Notes under the pieces: generated by a model
The model's database searches: none
What the model was told of the DNA's origin: nothing
What the model saw: only the letters and a program-made list of their open reading frames with translations
Assembly: GCA_041946675.1 (NCBI GenBank)
Contig: JBHGAU010000006.1
Coordinates: 3,666-67,665 of the forward strand
DNA from: CAWBKV01 sp041946675
GTDB taxonomy: Archaea > Halobacteriota > Methanosarcinia > Methanotrichales > Methanotrichaceae
Reading direction: 5' to 3'
Length of the DNA stretch: 64,000 nucleotides
In this document: in pieces, positions 44,611 through 54,475 of the stretch
Layout: each line of letters starts with the position of its first letter
How positions within the stretch are numbered: the stretch's first letter is position 1
Program-made: the position numbers and the translations under genes

Positions 44611-45843
44611 TTATTTATAACGTCCAGGACCATCTATATTCCTAAGAGCATCATCAATAGCCTCTGCTACAGCAGGAAGACGGAAGGGCTGCTTCTCAAG
44701 GCTCTTCATAAGGCCTGAGAGCTGAGATATGGTGCCGAATACGAGGATTTCCTCCGGCCGGGGATCACAGCGCAACGCAAGCTTCGGTATTGCAGCATCT
44801 CCCCCTCGTGCAAGCATCTCCTGCTTAATTATTATCGCTTCCATTGAGCTTAAGCCTTTCACTGATAGAGCCCTGAAAGCCCCTTTTCTGGAGAGCTGTC
44901 TCTCGCCTCGCTCGTCCACCTCTATGCGCCTCAAATGCTCCACAAGCTCACTGCCACCAAGATTGCCCAAAACCTCAACATGGATTTCACCCGCTTCTGC
45001 GCTCGCGGGCATACCCCTTATGGCCTGCGCTATCCTTATAGTATCAAGGCTTGCGGATACGTCATGAGTCCGAACTATATGCGCCCCATTATAGACTGCA
45101 ACTGCAGTTGCCCCAAGGGTTCCGCATAGCCGCTCCATAGGATCCGGCTGGCCCAATTTTGCGCCTATGAATGACTTTCTTGATATAGCTGCCATGACTG
45201 GCCTCATCAGAGCTCTCAGCCTTCTAAAGCCATCGAGTATCATCAGGTCGTGTTCAGGCATCTTATCCGGGATCCATCTTCCTACACCCGGATCGATGGT
45301 GATCTTCTCTATTGATACGCCTTCAGCTACAGCCAGCCTGATCCTCTCGCCGAGGATTTGAATGATCTGATCCAGCGTGAGTAAGTCTCCGGGTCTGTCC
45401 CGAGAAGCCATAATGACAGCCGAGCTGTCATGTTCCGCTATAGTCTTGGCCATCCGGCAGTCTTTGAGGCCTGAAACGTCATTTATGCAAGAAGCCCCGA
45501 TTGAGAGTGATTCCTCGGCAATTTTTGCTCTCTGTGTATCTACTGAGACTGCGATCTCCAAATTATCGATAATCTGCTTGAGCGCAGGCATGAGCCGCTC
45601 CCTCTCCTGAGCGTCGTCTATAGCCGGAGATCCGGGTGCAGTAGAAACCGCGCCAAGGTCTATCAGATCTGCGCCTTCATCTGCAAAGGATCTTGCAAGC
45701 GCCAGGACTTCATCCGCAGCCGCTATAGATCCCTTATAAAAAGACTCGCGGCTGAGATTGATCACAGCCATTATCCTGACAGGATATCTATCCCCAACCA
45801 GCACATCTCCAAGCAAGCCCTCAATCACTGCAGAACGCCTCAT
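44611..45843 (-). CDS. Dihydropteroate synthase-like protein (methanopterin type)
   Basis: A 410-residue protein. Residues 1-270 form the pterin-binding TIM barrel: VRIMAVINLSRESFYKGSIA, DLIDLGAVSTAPGS, INDVSGLKD, TIDPGVGRW, SRKSFIGAKLGQ and VRTHDVSASL. The C-terminal 130 residues are an archaeal extension. This matches the MJ0107-type DHPS homologue linked to tetrahydromethanopterin synthesis, where the acceptor is not p-aminobenzoate itself. It overlaps the downstream ABC permease gene by four bases. Confidence 0.88.
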   Translation of the reverse strand: MRRSAVIEGLLGDVLVGDRYPVRIMAVINLSRESFYKGSIAAADEVLALARSFADEGADLIDLGAVSTAPGSPAIDDAQERERLMPALKQIIDNLEIAVSVDTQRAKIAEESLSIGASCINDVSGLKDCRMAKTIAEHDSSAVIMASRDRPGDLLTLDQIIQILGERIRLAVAEGVSIEKITIDPGVGRWIPDKMPEHDLMILDGFRRLRALMRPVMAAISRKSFIGAKLGQPDPMERLCGTLGATAVAVYNGAHIVRTHDVSASLDTIRIAQAIRGMPASAEAGEIHVEVLGNLGGSELVEHLRRIEVDERGERQLSRKGAFRALSVKGLSSMEAIIIKQEMLARGGDAAIPKLALRCDPRPEEILVFGTISQLSGLMKSLEKQPFRLPAVAEAIDDALRNIDGPGRYK

Positions 45844-46634
45844 TCCGAGAGCCTGAGCATTATGCCTGTCCTCCTGGCTCTCTCTATTGATCTATCGAAG
45901 AGCATTAGCCCTAAAGCAAGATAAAGAGCCGAGAGCAAAATGCCTATAACTAAGTTGTGCGGGCCGTGGATATAAACCGACCTGTAGTACTCTAAGAAGT
46001 ATGTCAAAGGTATAGCCTTCGCCACCGCCTGAAAAGCGGATGGCAATACCTCTATAGGATAGTATATTCCGCTCACGAGAAGTATCAGGCCGCTGAGGCT
46101 CCAGGCCGCTACATCGGCCTTCTGGCCGAATGTGAGAATGGAGATGCACACTGTCATTCCTATGACTGCAGCAACCGAGAAAACTCCTGCCAGAAATATG
46201 ATTACAGGCAGTATGCCTCCTTCAAGGAAGTTGAAGCCGAACAGGTATCGGCTTACTATAACCAGGATCATAAAAACAACTGTCCCCCGGGCGATGCCGA
46301 AGATAAGAGCACCGAAGACCAGATGATAGCTCTTTATCGGGGCTATGAAGGTATTCTTTATGCTCTTCGACCACATATCGAAGAGAAGAACATAGGCTAC
46401 ATCGATCTGGGCGACCTGCAATATGGTGAGAGCAATCGCTCCCACGATCAGGAACGAGCCTGTAGATGTTCCAAGGTTCAGGAATCTGGTCAGAAGACCT
46501 ATCGATAGAAGGCTGACCATCGGCCAGAAGAAAAGCTCGAAGAGGGTGAAGACGTTTCTCTTTGATATTATCCAGTTCTTATAGGCCGAAGCCAGGTATT
46601 TGTTAAGCCTACCCTGCCAGTTCAAGAAAAACAT
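45840..46634 (-). CDS. ABC-2 type transporter permease
   Basis: A 264-residue integral membrane protein with six hydrophobic helices. The segment SLSGLILLVSGIYYPIEVLP is the ABC-2 signature region. It overlaps the ATP-binding gene by 26 bases and shares an operon with it and with a secreted COG1361 protein. It exports an unknown substrate. Confidence 0.9.
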   Translation of the reverse strand: MFFLNWQGRLNKYLASAYKNWIISKRNVFTLFELFFWPMVSLLSIGLLTRFLNLGTSTGSFLIVGAIALTILQVAQIDVAYVLLFDMWSKSIKNTFIAPIKSYHLVFGALIFGIARGTVVFMILVIVSRYLFGFNFLEGGILPVIIFLAGVFSVAAVIGMTVCISILTFGQKADVAAWSLSGLILLVSGIYYPIEVLPSAFQAVAKAIPLTYFLEYYRSVYIHGPHNLVIGILLSALYLALGLMLFDRSIERARRTGIMLRLSE

Positions 46635-47541
46635 CCTCCAGATCGGGCTCTTTTATGCTTATATCCTTTATCCGTGCAGTTGAGAATAGCTTGATTATCC
46701 TGTCCAGGCTGTCAGCATTCTTATCCACAGTTATCTCCGCCATTCCAGGCGATGTCAATAGGTTCATGACTCCAGGAACCTCTTTCAGCGAGTCAACATC
46801 CACGAGACCATCATAGTTTATGACAACCCTCTCGCCTAGGCCCAGCTGGCCTTTGAGATTCTTCGGCGTGTCCAGGGCTACAATCTCCCCTTTCCGTAGG
46901 AAGGCGATTCTGTCACAGAGCATCTCAGCCTCAGGCATATAGTGTGTCGACATGACAACTGCTATCTCCTGCTCCTCATGGATCCTGCGTATAAGCTGCC
47001 TTGTCTTCGTGGCAATCTCGGGATCGAGACCGGTCGTCGGCTCATCCAGGAACAATAGCCTTGGGCTGTTCAGCATCGCCTTTGCGAGCGATAGCCTCTG
47101 TTTAAGGCCAGTGGACAGATCTTCGAAGGTCATATCTCTATACCCGCCGAGCTCGAATGCATCTATAAGATCATCTACTTCTCTCGTAAGCTCAGTGCCG
47201 TACATTCCGTAGAGCATCGCATAATGTCTGAGGTTCTCCTTAACTGTCAGGCTCCATGGAAAGTTCGGCTTGGCGGTGCTTATGTTTATCTTTTTTCTCA
47301 CCTCATCCATACTTCTCCGCGCATCAAGGCCAAGTATCTTCAGCTTCCCCCGATCAGGGTATATCAGCGTTGAGAAGATCGATATGAGAGTTGTCTTTCC
47401 TGAGCCGTTTGGGCCGAGCAGTCCGAAGATCTCGTCTGAATCGATCTCAAGAGATATATCCTTGAGGACTATTGATCGAGGCCCAAAAAAGCTCTTGTAG
47501 CTTTTGCAGATGCCTTCTGCCACAACAGATTTGTCCGACAT
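46609..47541 (-). CDS. ABC transporter ATP-binding protein (ABC-2 system)
   Basis: A 310-residue ATPase. Walker A is GPNGSGKTTLI, with signature LSTGLKQRLSLAKAM and Walker B LLFLDEPTTGLDPE. A C-terminal 80-residue domain (GERVVINYDGLVDVDSLKEV) is as in DrrA-type exporters. It pairs with the overlapping permease. Confidence 0.95.
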   Translation of the reverse strand: MSDKSVVAEGICKSYKSFFGPRSIVLKDISLEIDSDEIFGLLGPNGSGKTTLISIFSTLIYPDRGKLKILGLDARRSMDEVRKKINISTAKPNFPWSLTVKENLRHYAMLYGMYGTELTREVDDLIDAFELGGYRDMTFEDLSTGLKQRLSLAKAMLNSPRLLFLDEPTTGLDPEIATKTRQLIRRIHEEQEIAVVMSTHYMPEAEMLCDRIAFLRKGEIVALDTPKNLKGQLGLGERVVINYDGLVDVDSLKEVPGVMNLLTSPGMAEITVDKNADSLDRIIKLFSTARIKDISIKEPDLEDVFLELAG

Positions 47542-47548
47542 AATTTAC

Positions 47549-48508
47549 CTATGAAAACCTGCGCCATTTCGACCTGTGCAGGCGCTTTCTTAATGAAACT
47601 CCGGCCGCCATAACTACTAACACTATTGATATTGCTATCAGGATATAAATCAGAGGATTGGACGGCACAACTACACTTGCAGGAACTTGTTGTAAGGAGG
47701 AGCCACCATCATAATTCAATTCGCACTGAAGGTTATATTCATCTGAGCTCGCATTTTCGCCCACAGTAACAGCAAACTCTGCGACAGCAATCTGGCCCGG
47801 GGCTATATTTCCCAGATGAACGCTATCCTCAGATATGATGTGGGTAGAGCCAAGAAGCCTTGCAGTGCAATTGCTAAAATTCTCATGCCCATAATTCTTT
47901 ATCGCAGCCAAGATTGTCCCTTTTCCGCCCGGGTGCAAGACGGACTTCGCACCAACAACATCAAGGTCATCATGCCCCTGAACAAATACCCTAATTAATA
48001 TAATACTGCTATCGGGCTGATATAAGGGCGTTACGTTGCCGTTGCTCACTGCCGCATCCACCTGATACTCATAATCCAGGGAGAGCGGAAGCTCATACCA
48101 TCCATCGGCATCTTTCACTGAAATATTAAATTCCATTCTTGCAACAGATCCAGACGGCAGCGATGCCACTATACAGGGCCCTGAAACGACATCGATGAGC
48201 CCATTGCCATGAAGCCTGGCGGTGATGTTCAAGGCATCGATTGAGCGCATCTCCGCCCTCATCTCCTTCATGAGATCCTCATCGGATCCGTTCTTCTGCG
48301 TCGGTATCAGCTCATCCACTCTGCCGCTGTTTCCGAGAAAGATCACAAAAGCGGAGTTGTCTCCCGGATACAAAACCGGGTTGACTGCCGATGCCGAAAG
48401 CCTTGGCGCACCTATCGCCTTGTAATGATCATCTGCGAAGAACATCATATCCTCTGCAGAACAAACTGATACCAGGATTAATATGTAAAGGATTTTGAGA
48501 TGGTTCAT
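47549..48508 (-). CDS. Secreted COG1361-type partner of ABC exporter
   Basis: A 319-residue protein with an N-terminal signal (ILYILILVSVCSAE), two CARDB/NEW3-like Ig domains (LSASAVNPVLYPGDNSAFVI; DVVGAKSVLHPGGKGTILAA) and a C-terminal membrane helix (about 288-308) followed by LRKRLHRSKWRR. The layout is the same as the protein at 4455-5531. It is seven bases upstream of the ABC-2 ATPase, so the same protein type accompanies two unrelated exporters in this window. Confidence 0.8.
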   Translation of the reverse strand: MNHLKILYILILVSVCSAEDMMFFADDHYKAIGAPRLSASAVNPVLYPGDNSAFVIFLGNSGRVDELIPTQKNGSDEDLMKEMRAEMRSIDALNITARLHGNGLIDVVSGPCIVASLPSGSVARMEFNISVKDADGWYELPLSLDYEYQVDAAVSNGNVTPLYQPDSSIILIRVFVQGHDDLDVVGAKSVLHPGGKGTILAAIKNYGHENFSNCTARLLGSTHIISEDSVHLGNIAPGQIAVAEFAVTVGENASSDEYNLQCELNYDGGSSLQQVPASVVVPSNPLIYILIAISIVLVVMAAGVSLRKRLHRSKWRRFS

Positions 48509-48564
48509 CTTATACTCAACTTATACTCAACCTATACTCAACTTTCTCCCCAACTCTCTTAAGC

Positions 48565-49368
48565 CTATCTGGAGAGAAATGTGCTTATGAAGAAAGCAAT
48601 AGCTGAAGTAAGGATTATGGTCGCACCTGATGGCACATTCAGTAGATAGGAAACAGCTAACCCACTGGTTACGAAGACTATTCCGAGAAGAACTGCTCCT
48701 GCCATTATTCCAGGCAGGCCCTTCATATGCTGTCTGCTTATAGCTCCGGGTATCGTAAGAAGCGCTATTAGAAGGATGATACCCACGATCTTTATCAAAA
48801 CTACGATAGTGAAGGCAACCATACAGAGCAGAAGCAACCGCAGTCTCCGGATAGGAAGGCCGACAGCTTCGCCGTAAATAGGATCGAAGCTCAGGACCAG
48901 AAACTCTTTGTAAAGCGCTATTACTATAATAAGAACAACTAAAGTAAGGGCGCATATTATTGCCACATCCTCCCTGGTCACTGCAAGAATATTTCCGAAA
49001 AGGTATCCAAAGAGATCTCTTCCATAGCCGCTGGAGAGACTTATGAACATTATCCCAAGGGCCATGCCTGTAGCAAGAAAAACGCCTATTGCTGTATCCT
49101 CGGAGACCTTGGATTTCGAGGAGACTATGCCAATGCCGATAGCAGTAGCGACAGCCGATATAACACCGAATGCCAGAGGATCATAGCCCAGGAAATAACC
49201 GAGCCCAATACCGCCGAAGGCTGCATGAGCTATGCCATCGCTTATGAATACTATCTTATTCAATACTATGTATATCCCTATTATCCCGCAGAGAAAGGCC
49301 GCGGCGACGCCCGCTGCGAGGGCATTTCGCATGAACTCATACTTCAGAATATCTGCAAACTCAATCAT
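48565..49368 (-). CDS. znuB: Zinc/manganese ABC transporter permease
   Basis: A 267-residue ABC-3 permease with seven or eight helices. AAAFLCGIIGIYIVLNKIVF, SDGIAHAAFGGIGLGYFLGY and GAISRQHMKGLPGIMAGAV are typical of ZnuB/MntB. It overlaps znuC by eight bases. The metal, Zn2+ or Mn2+, cannot be told from this subunit. Confidence 0.93.
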   Translation of the reverse strand: MIEFADILKYEFMRNALAAGVAAAFLCGIIGIYIVLNKIVFISDGIAHAAFGGIGLGYFLGYDPLAFGVISAVATAIGIGIVSSKSKVSEDTAIGVFLATGMALGIMFISLSSGYGRDLFGYLFGNILAVTREDVAIICALTLVVLIIVIALYKEFLVLSFDPIYGEAVGLPIRRLRLLLLCMVAFTIVVLIKIVGIILLIALLTIPGAISRQHMKGLPGIMAGAVLLGIVFVTSGLAVSYLLNVPSGATIILTSAIAFFISTFLSR

Positions 49369-50116
49369 GCTCCCTCAGCACCCTATGAGGCGCACCGTGA
49401 GCGATCATCTCAACGGGACAGCCATACGCCTGCTCGATATCATCAACCGTCAGCTCCTTTGATCCATGGTAGTATAGCCTCTGGTTCAGGCAGGCGATCT
49501 TGTTCACATACTTCGAGACTGCAGTGAGATCGTGCGATACAAGGACTATGGCGATGCCCATCTTTCTGTTCAACTTACATAAGAGCTCGTAGAACTCCGT
49601 CTGCTGTGCAGCATCGACGCCCGCCGTTGGCTCATCCAATAAAAGCAACTTCGGCTCAGATACAAGAGATCTGGCCACGAAGACTCTTTGCTGCTGTCCT
49701 CCAGAGAGAGCTCCAATGCTACGGTCTGCGAGATCCTGCATATTCACCGCCGCCAGAGCTCGAAGCCCTGCTTCACGGTCCTCACGGCCATATCGCCGGA
49801 AGATTCCCACTTTGCCATACAGCCCCATAAGCACAACCTCCAGGGCAGTTACAGGAAAGCTCGGGTCGAACAGGGTCTTCTGGGGCATATACCCCACGAA
49901 TTTCCGTGCCTCTGCCGGCGGAAGGCCAAATATCCGGACTGTGCCTCGATCTGGTTCAATAAGGCCTAGCATTGCCTTGAGTAGGGTGGATTTGCCGCCG
50001 CCGTTGGGACCGATCAGGCCGAGGAAATCGCCTTCATCAAGATCCAGGTTCACATCTTCAAGGACGGGATGGCTAACTCTGCATATCCAGAGACCTTTTA
50101 TCGAAACTATCGCCAT
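49361..50116 (-). CDS. znuC: Zinc/manganese ABC transporter ATPase
   Basis: A 251-residue ATPase. Walker A is GPNGGGKSTLLKAM, signature LSGGQQQRVFVARSL, Walker B LLLLDEPTAGVD. It lies between the permease and the binding protein in one operon and drives metal uptake. Confidence 0.95.
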   Translation of the reverse strand: MAIVSIKGLWICRVSHPVLEDVNLDLDEGDFLGLIGPNGGGKSTLLKAMLGLIEPDRGTVRIFGLPPAEARKFVGYMPQKTLFDPSFPVTALEVVLMGLYGKVGIFRRYGREDREAGLRALAAVNMQDLADRSIGALSGGQQQRVFVARSLVSEPKLLLLDEPTAGVDAAQQTEFYELLCKLNRKMGIAIVLVSHDLTAVSKYVNKIACLNQRLYYHGSKELTVDDIEQAYGCPVEMIAHGAPHRVLREHD

Positions 50117-50118
50117 CG

Positions 50119-50988
50119 CTACCTCAAGCTCTGAGCAATTTTTTCTCCAACGCTTCTCAGATTATCGATATAGTTCCGCGCCAGATCGTCAATGGTGGCC
50201 ACTTTGCCATTGATCTCATTGGCGATCACCTCTGCAGACTTCGGATTGTACTGGGGCTCTACAAAGACTGTGGTTATATTGTTTGCCTTAGCTATATCTA
50301 CAACTTCTCCCAGATACCTCGGCCCAGGCTCTTTCTCCTCGGCCTCGATGGCGATCTGTGTCAGGCTGTAATCCCTGGCAAAATACGTCCAGGCAGGGTG
50401 AAGGACGATGAACTTCTTCTCCTTTTTTCCGGCAAAAGTCCCATTGAGATATGCATCAAGATCCTTCAACTTTTTAATATAGTTATCCCTATTATTTATA
50501 TAATAATCTTTGCCGGAGGGATCGATCTGTATAAGGCCATCGCATATATTTCGGACCTGGATCATGGCGTCGCGCGGCGAAAGCCAGATATGTGTATCCG
50601 CTGCATTGATCTCTCCTGTATCTCCTTCTGTACCGGTTATGAGGCTCACGCCCTTAGAAGTATCGATCACAAGCATATGTGGGTTAACCTTCAGTATGCT
50701 GTCCATCCAAGCCTCCAGGCCCGCGCCGTTCTCCATATAAACATCGGCATCTGCTACAGCCTGGATTTGTGATGGAGTGAACTCAAATGTATGCGGATCC
50801 GTGCCCGGCGGCACAAGGACAGTTACCTGGACCCGATCTCCTCCAACAGCCCGCACAAACTCGCCCAGCGGAATGATGGTGGTGGCAACTTTAACCTGGC
50901 TATTCGCATCTTTCTGCGATATGCCGACGCCGGCAGATAATGCCAATACTATCAGGACGGTCAGAGATAGAATTGCAAATCTCCTCAT
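50119..50988 (-). CDS. znuA: Zinc/manganese-binding protein
   Basis: A 289-residue cluster A-I solute-binding protein with a signal sequence (1-24). The metal ligands are visible in DPHTFEFTPSQ, HIWLSPRDA and LHPAWTYFARDY and, near the C-terminus, EPQYN. The His-rich loop typical of many ZnuA proteins is missing, which leaves Mn2+ possible. Its ATG overlaps the DUF6788 stop by four bases. Confidence 0.92.
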   Translation of the reverse strand: MRRFAILSLTVLIVLALSAGVGISQKDANSQVKVATTIIPLGEFVRAVGGDRVQVTVLVPPGTDPHTFEFTPSQIQAVADADVYMENGAGLEAWMDSILKVNPHMLVIDTSKGVSLITGTEGDTGEINAADTHIWLSPRDAMIQVRNICDGLIQIDPSGKDYYINNRDNYIKKLKDLDAYLNGTFAGKKEKKFIVLHPAWTYFARDYSLTQIAIEAEEKEPGPRYLGEVVDIAKANNITTVFVEPQYNPKSAEVIANEINGKVATIDDLARNYIDNLRSVGEKIAQSLR

Positions 50989-51275
50989 TGCTCAATCAGC
51001 CTCTTGCCGATATACCTAGACCTTGTTTTGCCGCCCTCCTTCCAGTAGCCATACCAGTAAGGCCCGTGAGGGCAGCCGTTGCAGCCTTTGCCACAGGAGA
51101 CGCGCTCAAGCCTGTAGGTGATTGATCCTGATCTTTTCACGTCCAGCACCTCTCTTTTCGAAGGCTCTCGGACCTGCTCCTTATCGGATATCAGATTCTG
51201 TACAAGATCTCTGATCTCATATAGCACCGGCAGGCTTTGATGAGCGAGCATATTCGAGATATATTTGGGTATCAC
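50985..51275 (-). CDS. DUF6788 family protein
   Basis: A 96-residue basic protein starting at GTG. Its second half has YRLERVSCGKGCNGCPHGPY, then GYWKEGGKTRSRYIGK. I recognise this as the DUF6788 family of unknown function. The cysteines CGKGCNGC may bind metal. It is coupled to znuA downstream (ATGA) and to a small ORF upstream (TAGTG). A link to metal uptake is suggested by position. Confidence 0.8.
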   Translation of the reverse strand: MIPKYISNMLAHQSLPVLYEIRDLVQNLISDKEQVREPSKREVLDVKRSGSITYRLERVSCGKGCNGCPHGPYWYGYWKEGGKTRSRYIGKRLIEQ

Positions 51276-51463
51276 TAAGAGATCTTATGTAACTGACCAT
51301 AGATAAATCCATCTCTATCGATAACAACGCACGGCAGGTTACATAAGAATAAGATGTTATCCTCATCATATCGGAGCAAATCAATGCGATTTAATGTCTT
51401 CTCGTTAATGCATGAGATCTGGCCTAACTTAATAGCTGAGACCGCAAAGCTGGAAAGAGACAT
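51275..51463 (-). CDS. Small unknown protein preceding the metal transporter operon
   Basis: A 62-residue ORF. Its TAG stop shares a base with the GTG of the DUF6788 gene, a coupling that argues it is real. The sequence (IDLLRYDEDNILFLCNLPCV, VIDRDGFIYGQL) shows a possible beta-rich fold with two cysteines. I recognise no family. Confidence 0.45.
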   Translation of the reverse strand: MSLSSFAVSAIKLGQISCINEKTLNRIDLLRYDEDNILFLCNLPCVVIDRDGFIYGQLHKIS

Positions 51464-51523
51464 TATCCGGCTCTTTGCTTCACTTCAACCTTATCGTCTG
51501 CGCTTCCAGAAACTTCCTCTGTA

Positions 51524-51590
51524 GGGGGGCTAGGGGTAGCCCGCCAGGGCGTTTGAGCGCGCTGGCGTAGCCATTAGTTTTAGCCCCAGA
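51524..51590 (-). ncRNA. GC-rich folded element after cdc48
   Basis: Nested stems: outer GGGGCTA (51526-51532) with TAGCCCC (51581-51587), inner CGCCAG (51542-51547) with CTGGCG (51562-51567). It is much richer in GC than the surroundings and is followed by AAAAAATATA. On the minus strand it lies just past the Cdc48 stop, so it may be a 3' terminator. A structured RNA or repeat-derived element is also possible. Confidence 0.35.
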
Positions 51591-51639
51591 AAAAAATATA
51601 GAGCATCTGATAAAAAATGCAGAGTCGGCAATTTACAGC

Positions 51640-53814
51640 TTATGCCGGCCTCGCTCGCCCGAATCTTCTATATATATCCGTTTCGCTAGCCGTCGGCTGT
51701 ACCATCTTCATGGCCTCATCGAAGTGCTTCTTTTCGATCTTGTAATCGCAGAATTGGGCCTCTTCCTTGGCCTTTCCACCGAGCACGCACTCCCTGATTG
51801 CGAGCATTACAGCCTCGTTGACTATGGCCGATAGATCAGCGCCCGAATACTTATCGGTCCTCTTGGCAATATCCTCGAGGTTGATATCCTCGGCCATCGG
51901 CTTATTGGCTGTGTGGATCTTGAGTATCTCCAGCCTTGCCTTCTCGTCCGGCATTCCAATCTCGATAAGCCTGTCGAACCTTCCGGGACGGAGCAGGGCA
52001 GAATCGATTATATCCGGCCTGTTTGTGGCAGCTATCACTATTACGTTATGCAGTGCCTCAAGGCCGTCCAGCTCAGTCAGGATCTGGGATATCACACGCT
52101 CAGTTACATGAGAATCCGCAGTTCCTCCAGCCCTTGAAGGTGCAATGGAATCGATCTCATCCAGGAAGATCACAGATGGCGCTGCCTGCCTGGCCTTGCG
52201 GAACGTCTCGCGGACTGCCTTCTCCGACTCGCCCACCCACTTGCTCAGGAACTCAGGGCCCTTTACACTTATGAAGTTGGCCTGGCTCTCAGTTGCAACA
52301 GCCTTAGCGATCATTGTCTTTCCCGTTCCAGGAGGTCCATAGAGCAGGACTCCCTTCGGAGGAGTTGCATTCATATGCTGGAAGAGCTTGGCGTATGTCA
52401 GAGGCCATTCAACCGACTCTATAAGCTCCTGCTTCACCTCGCCGAGACCGCCTATATCGTCCCAATGGACATCGGGCGACTCAACCATCACCTCACGCAT
52501 CGCTGACGGCTCCATCTCTCTTAGCGCATCGAGGAAGTCATCGTTATTGACCTCAATCTTATTCAGCACCTCTACCGGTATTGATTCGACCTCCAAATCG
52601 AGCTCAGGAAGTACACGGCGCAGTGCGCGCATGCCTGCCTCACGGGCCAGAGCAGCCAAATCTGCACCGACGAAGCCGTGTGTTACATCTGCCAGCTTCT
52701 GCTGGTTGACATCCTTGGACAGCGGCATCCCGCGAGTATGGATCTGCAGAATTTCCAGTCTTGATTCTTTATTGGGAACGCCTATCTCGATCTCACGATC
52801 AAATCGTCCCGGCCTTCTCAGAGCCGGGTCAAGCGCATCCGGCCTGTTTGTCGCGCCTATGACTACGACCTTTCCGCGAGCCTCCATGCCGTCCATGAGT
52901 GCAAGGAGCTGTGCTACAACGCGGCGCTCTACCTCGCCTGTAACCTCTTCACGCTTTGGCGCAATTGAGTCTATCTCATCGATCAGGATGATCGAAGGCG
53001 CCTGCTCCTCTGCTGTCTTGAAGAGCTGTCTCAGCTTCTCTTCGGATTCGCCGTAGTACTTGGACATGATCTCCGGGCCGCTCAATGTCTCGAAGTGAGC
53101 GTTCGTTTCAGATGCCAGAGCGCGGGCGAGCAGAGTCTTTCCAGTGCCTGGAGGACCGAAGAGCAGAACTCCTTTGGGCGCCTCTACCCCCAAGCGCTCG
53201 AACAGCTCAGGATGCTTCATGGGCAGTTCGATCATCTCTCTGACTTTCTTGATCTCAGGCCCAAGTCCACCTATGTCCTCATAAGTAACCCTGGGCATGG
53301 CCTTCTCTTCCTTTGCAGGCTTCTCAGAGATCTGTATTGTAGTCCTGTCGCCAATGACAACGGCATCCTTGGCGGGCGTAACTCTGACGGCCATCAGCTC
53401 TATCTTCCTGCCCATGACGCTTATCTCAATGATGTCTCCGCGGGTTATGACGCGGCCTTCCATGTACCTCTTTAGATACTCCTCGCCGCCGGTTATGCGC
53501 AAGGGGACCGTCGGAGCAAAGACTACGGTATCTGCAGGAGCGGATTGGATTACCTTAACAGTGATGCGGTCATCGATACTTACGCCTGCATTTCGCCTTA
53601 TGTTGCCATCCAAGCGAATTGTTCCCGAACCCGTATCATCAGGATAGCCAGGCCAGAGCAATGCCGCAGTCTTCTTCTTTCCCTGGATGCTGATTACATC
53701 CCCTGCCTCCCAGCCCTGCTGCCGGAATACCGTCGGGTCTACCCTGGCGATGCCCCTTCCAACATCAGATGGGCGTGCCTCAATAACTTTAAGTGAGATA
53801 TCTTCTGCCATCAA
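51640..53814 (-). CDS. Cdc48/VAT-type AAA+ ATPase
   Basis: A 724-residue protein. The N-terminal double-psi barrel and Cdc48-2 domain span about 1-165 (EDISLKVIEARPSDVGRGIA). Two AAA modules follow, each with Walker A GPPGTGKT and Walker B ILIDEIDSIAPKR or IFLDEIDSIAPSR, plus GATNRPD/AATNRPD sensors and an intact arginine finger pattern. It unfolds substrates for the archaeal proteasome. Full length with a normal C-terminus. Confidence 0.96.
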   Translation of the reverse strand: MMAEDISLKVIEARPSDVGRGIARVDPTVFRQQGWEAGDVISIQGKKKTAALLWPGYPDDTGSGTIRLDGNIRRNAGVSIDDRITVKVIQSAPADTVVFAPTVPLRITGGEEYLKRYMEGRVITRGDIIEISVMGRKIELMAVRVTPAKDAVVIGDRTTIQISEKPAKEEKAMPRVTYEDIGGLGPEIKKVREMIELPMKHPELFERLGVEAPKGVLLFGPPGTGKTLLARALASETNAHFETLSGPEIMSKYYGESEEKLRQLFKTAEEQAPSIILIDEIDSIAPKREEVTGEVERRVVAQLLALMDGMEARGKVVVIGATNRPDALDPALRRPGRFDREIEIGVPNKESRLEILQIHTRGMPLSKDVNQQKLADVTHGFVGADLAALAREAGMRALRRVLPELDLEVESIPVEVLNKIEVNNDDFLDALREMEPSAMREVMVESPDVHWDDIGGLGEVKQELIESVEWPLTYAKLFQHMNATPPKGVLLYGPPGTGKTMIAKAVATESQANFISVKGPEFLSKWVGESEKAVRETFRKARQAAPSVIFLDEIDSIAPSRAGGTADSHVTERVISQILTELDGLEALHNVIVIAATNRPDIIDSALLRPGRFDRLIEIGMPDEKARLEILKIHTANKPMAEDINLEDIAKRTDKYSGADLSAIVNEAVMLAIRECVLGGKAKEEAQFCDYKIEKKHFDEAMKMVQPTASETDIYRRFGRARPA

Positions 53815-54096
53815 AAACCTCCGATATCAATACTCATTAGCCTCTCAAGCTTAAGTAATTTTTTGACTGTTCTATTTCTTGATGTGATATTCTGAACTCT
53901 TGCAATATATTTCCGGCATTTGTATACCTGAAATTACTAACTTATAGTTAGTGATGTTTACTATTTAAACTTTATGTAGGATATTGGCCATGGGACTCAA
54001 TAGAATAGTCTCCATCTCCGAGAGGCTGTAAATGCCCATGTCCTAGTAGGTCAAAGGCCGTCGCACGCCTGCTTATTCGCAAATGCTTAAGCTGGC
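53815..54096. other. Gap with cdc48 promoter
   Basis: AT-rich stretch with a TATA-like AGTTTAAATAG read leftward (about 53963-53974), suited to cdc48. I see no gene or folded RNA in the rest. Confidence 0.35.
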
Positions 54097-54444
54097 TTAT
54101 ACACCACATCCGCCGCCTGATTCATATGCCTCTCTTACTTGATCCAGGGTTTCAGAGGATAGCTTTCCCAATAGAGCCTCAAAGAACGCATCCGCATACT
54201 CGGGATAGAGACATCCGAGGCTCTCTGAGCCGTCGATCACACGTTCTGCCAGGTAGCGTAAATCCTCGGCAGATAGCCGCCTCAGCCGCTCACCGAAGTC
54301 CCTTTCGTCCTTTGAATGGTGGTTTGCTACAGGAGGCAGGATGTTCATATACTCCAGATCAATTCCCTGAGAAACCAGCTCATCGTACTCGGGGATGAGC
54401 TTTCTCAGTATCTCCCTATCCTTATCGCCGAGCTCTCTTGCCAT
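54097..54444 (-). CDS. Conserved-looking acidic protein, unknown
   Basis: A 115-residue protein from the ATG at 54444 (GGTG upstream). It is helical and acidic: ILRKLIPEYDELVSQGIDLE, then NHHSKDERDFGERLRRLS, and it ends with ESGGGCGV. The HH pair and terminal cysteine could bind metal. It sits next to cutA and moaE on the same strand. Family not recognised. Confidence 0.6.
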   Translation of the reverse strand: MARELGDKDREILRKLIPEYDELVSQGIDLEYMNILPPVANHHSKDERDFGERLRRLSAEDLRYLAERVIDGSESLGCLYPEYADAFFEALLGKLSSETLDQVREAYESGGGCGV

Positions 54445-54475
54445 AAAACACCAAAGCAAACATCGGAATAAAAAT

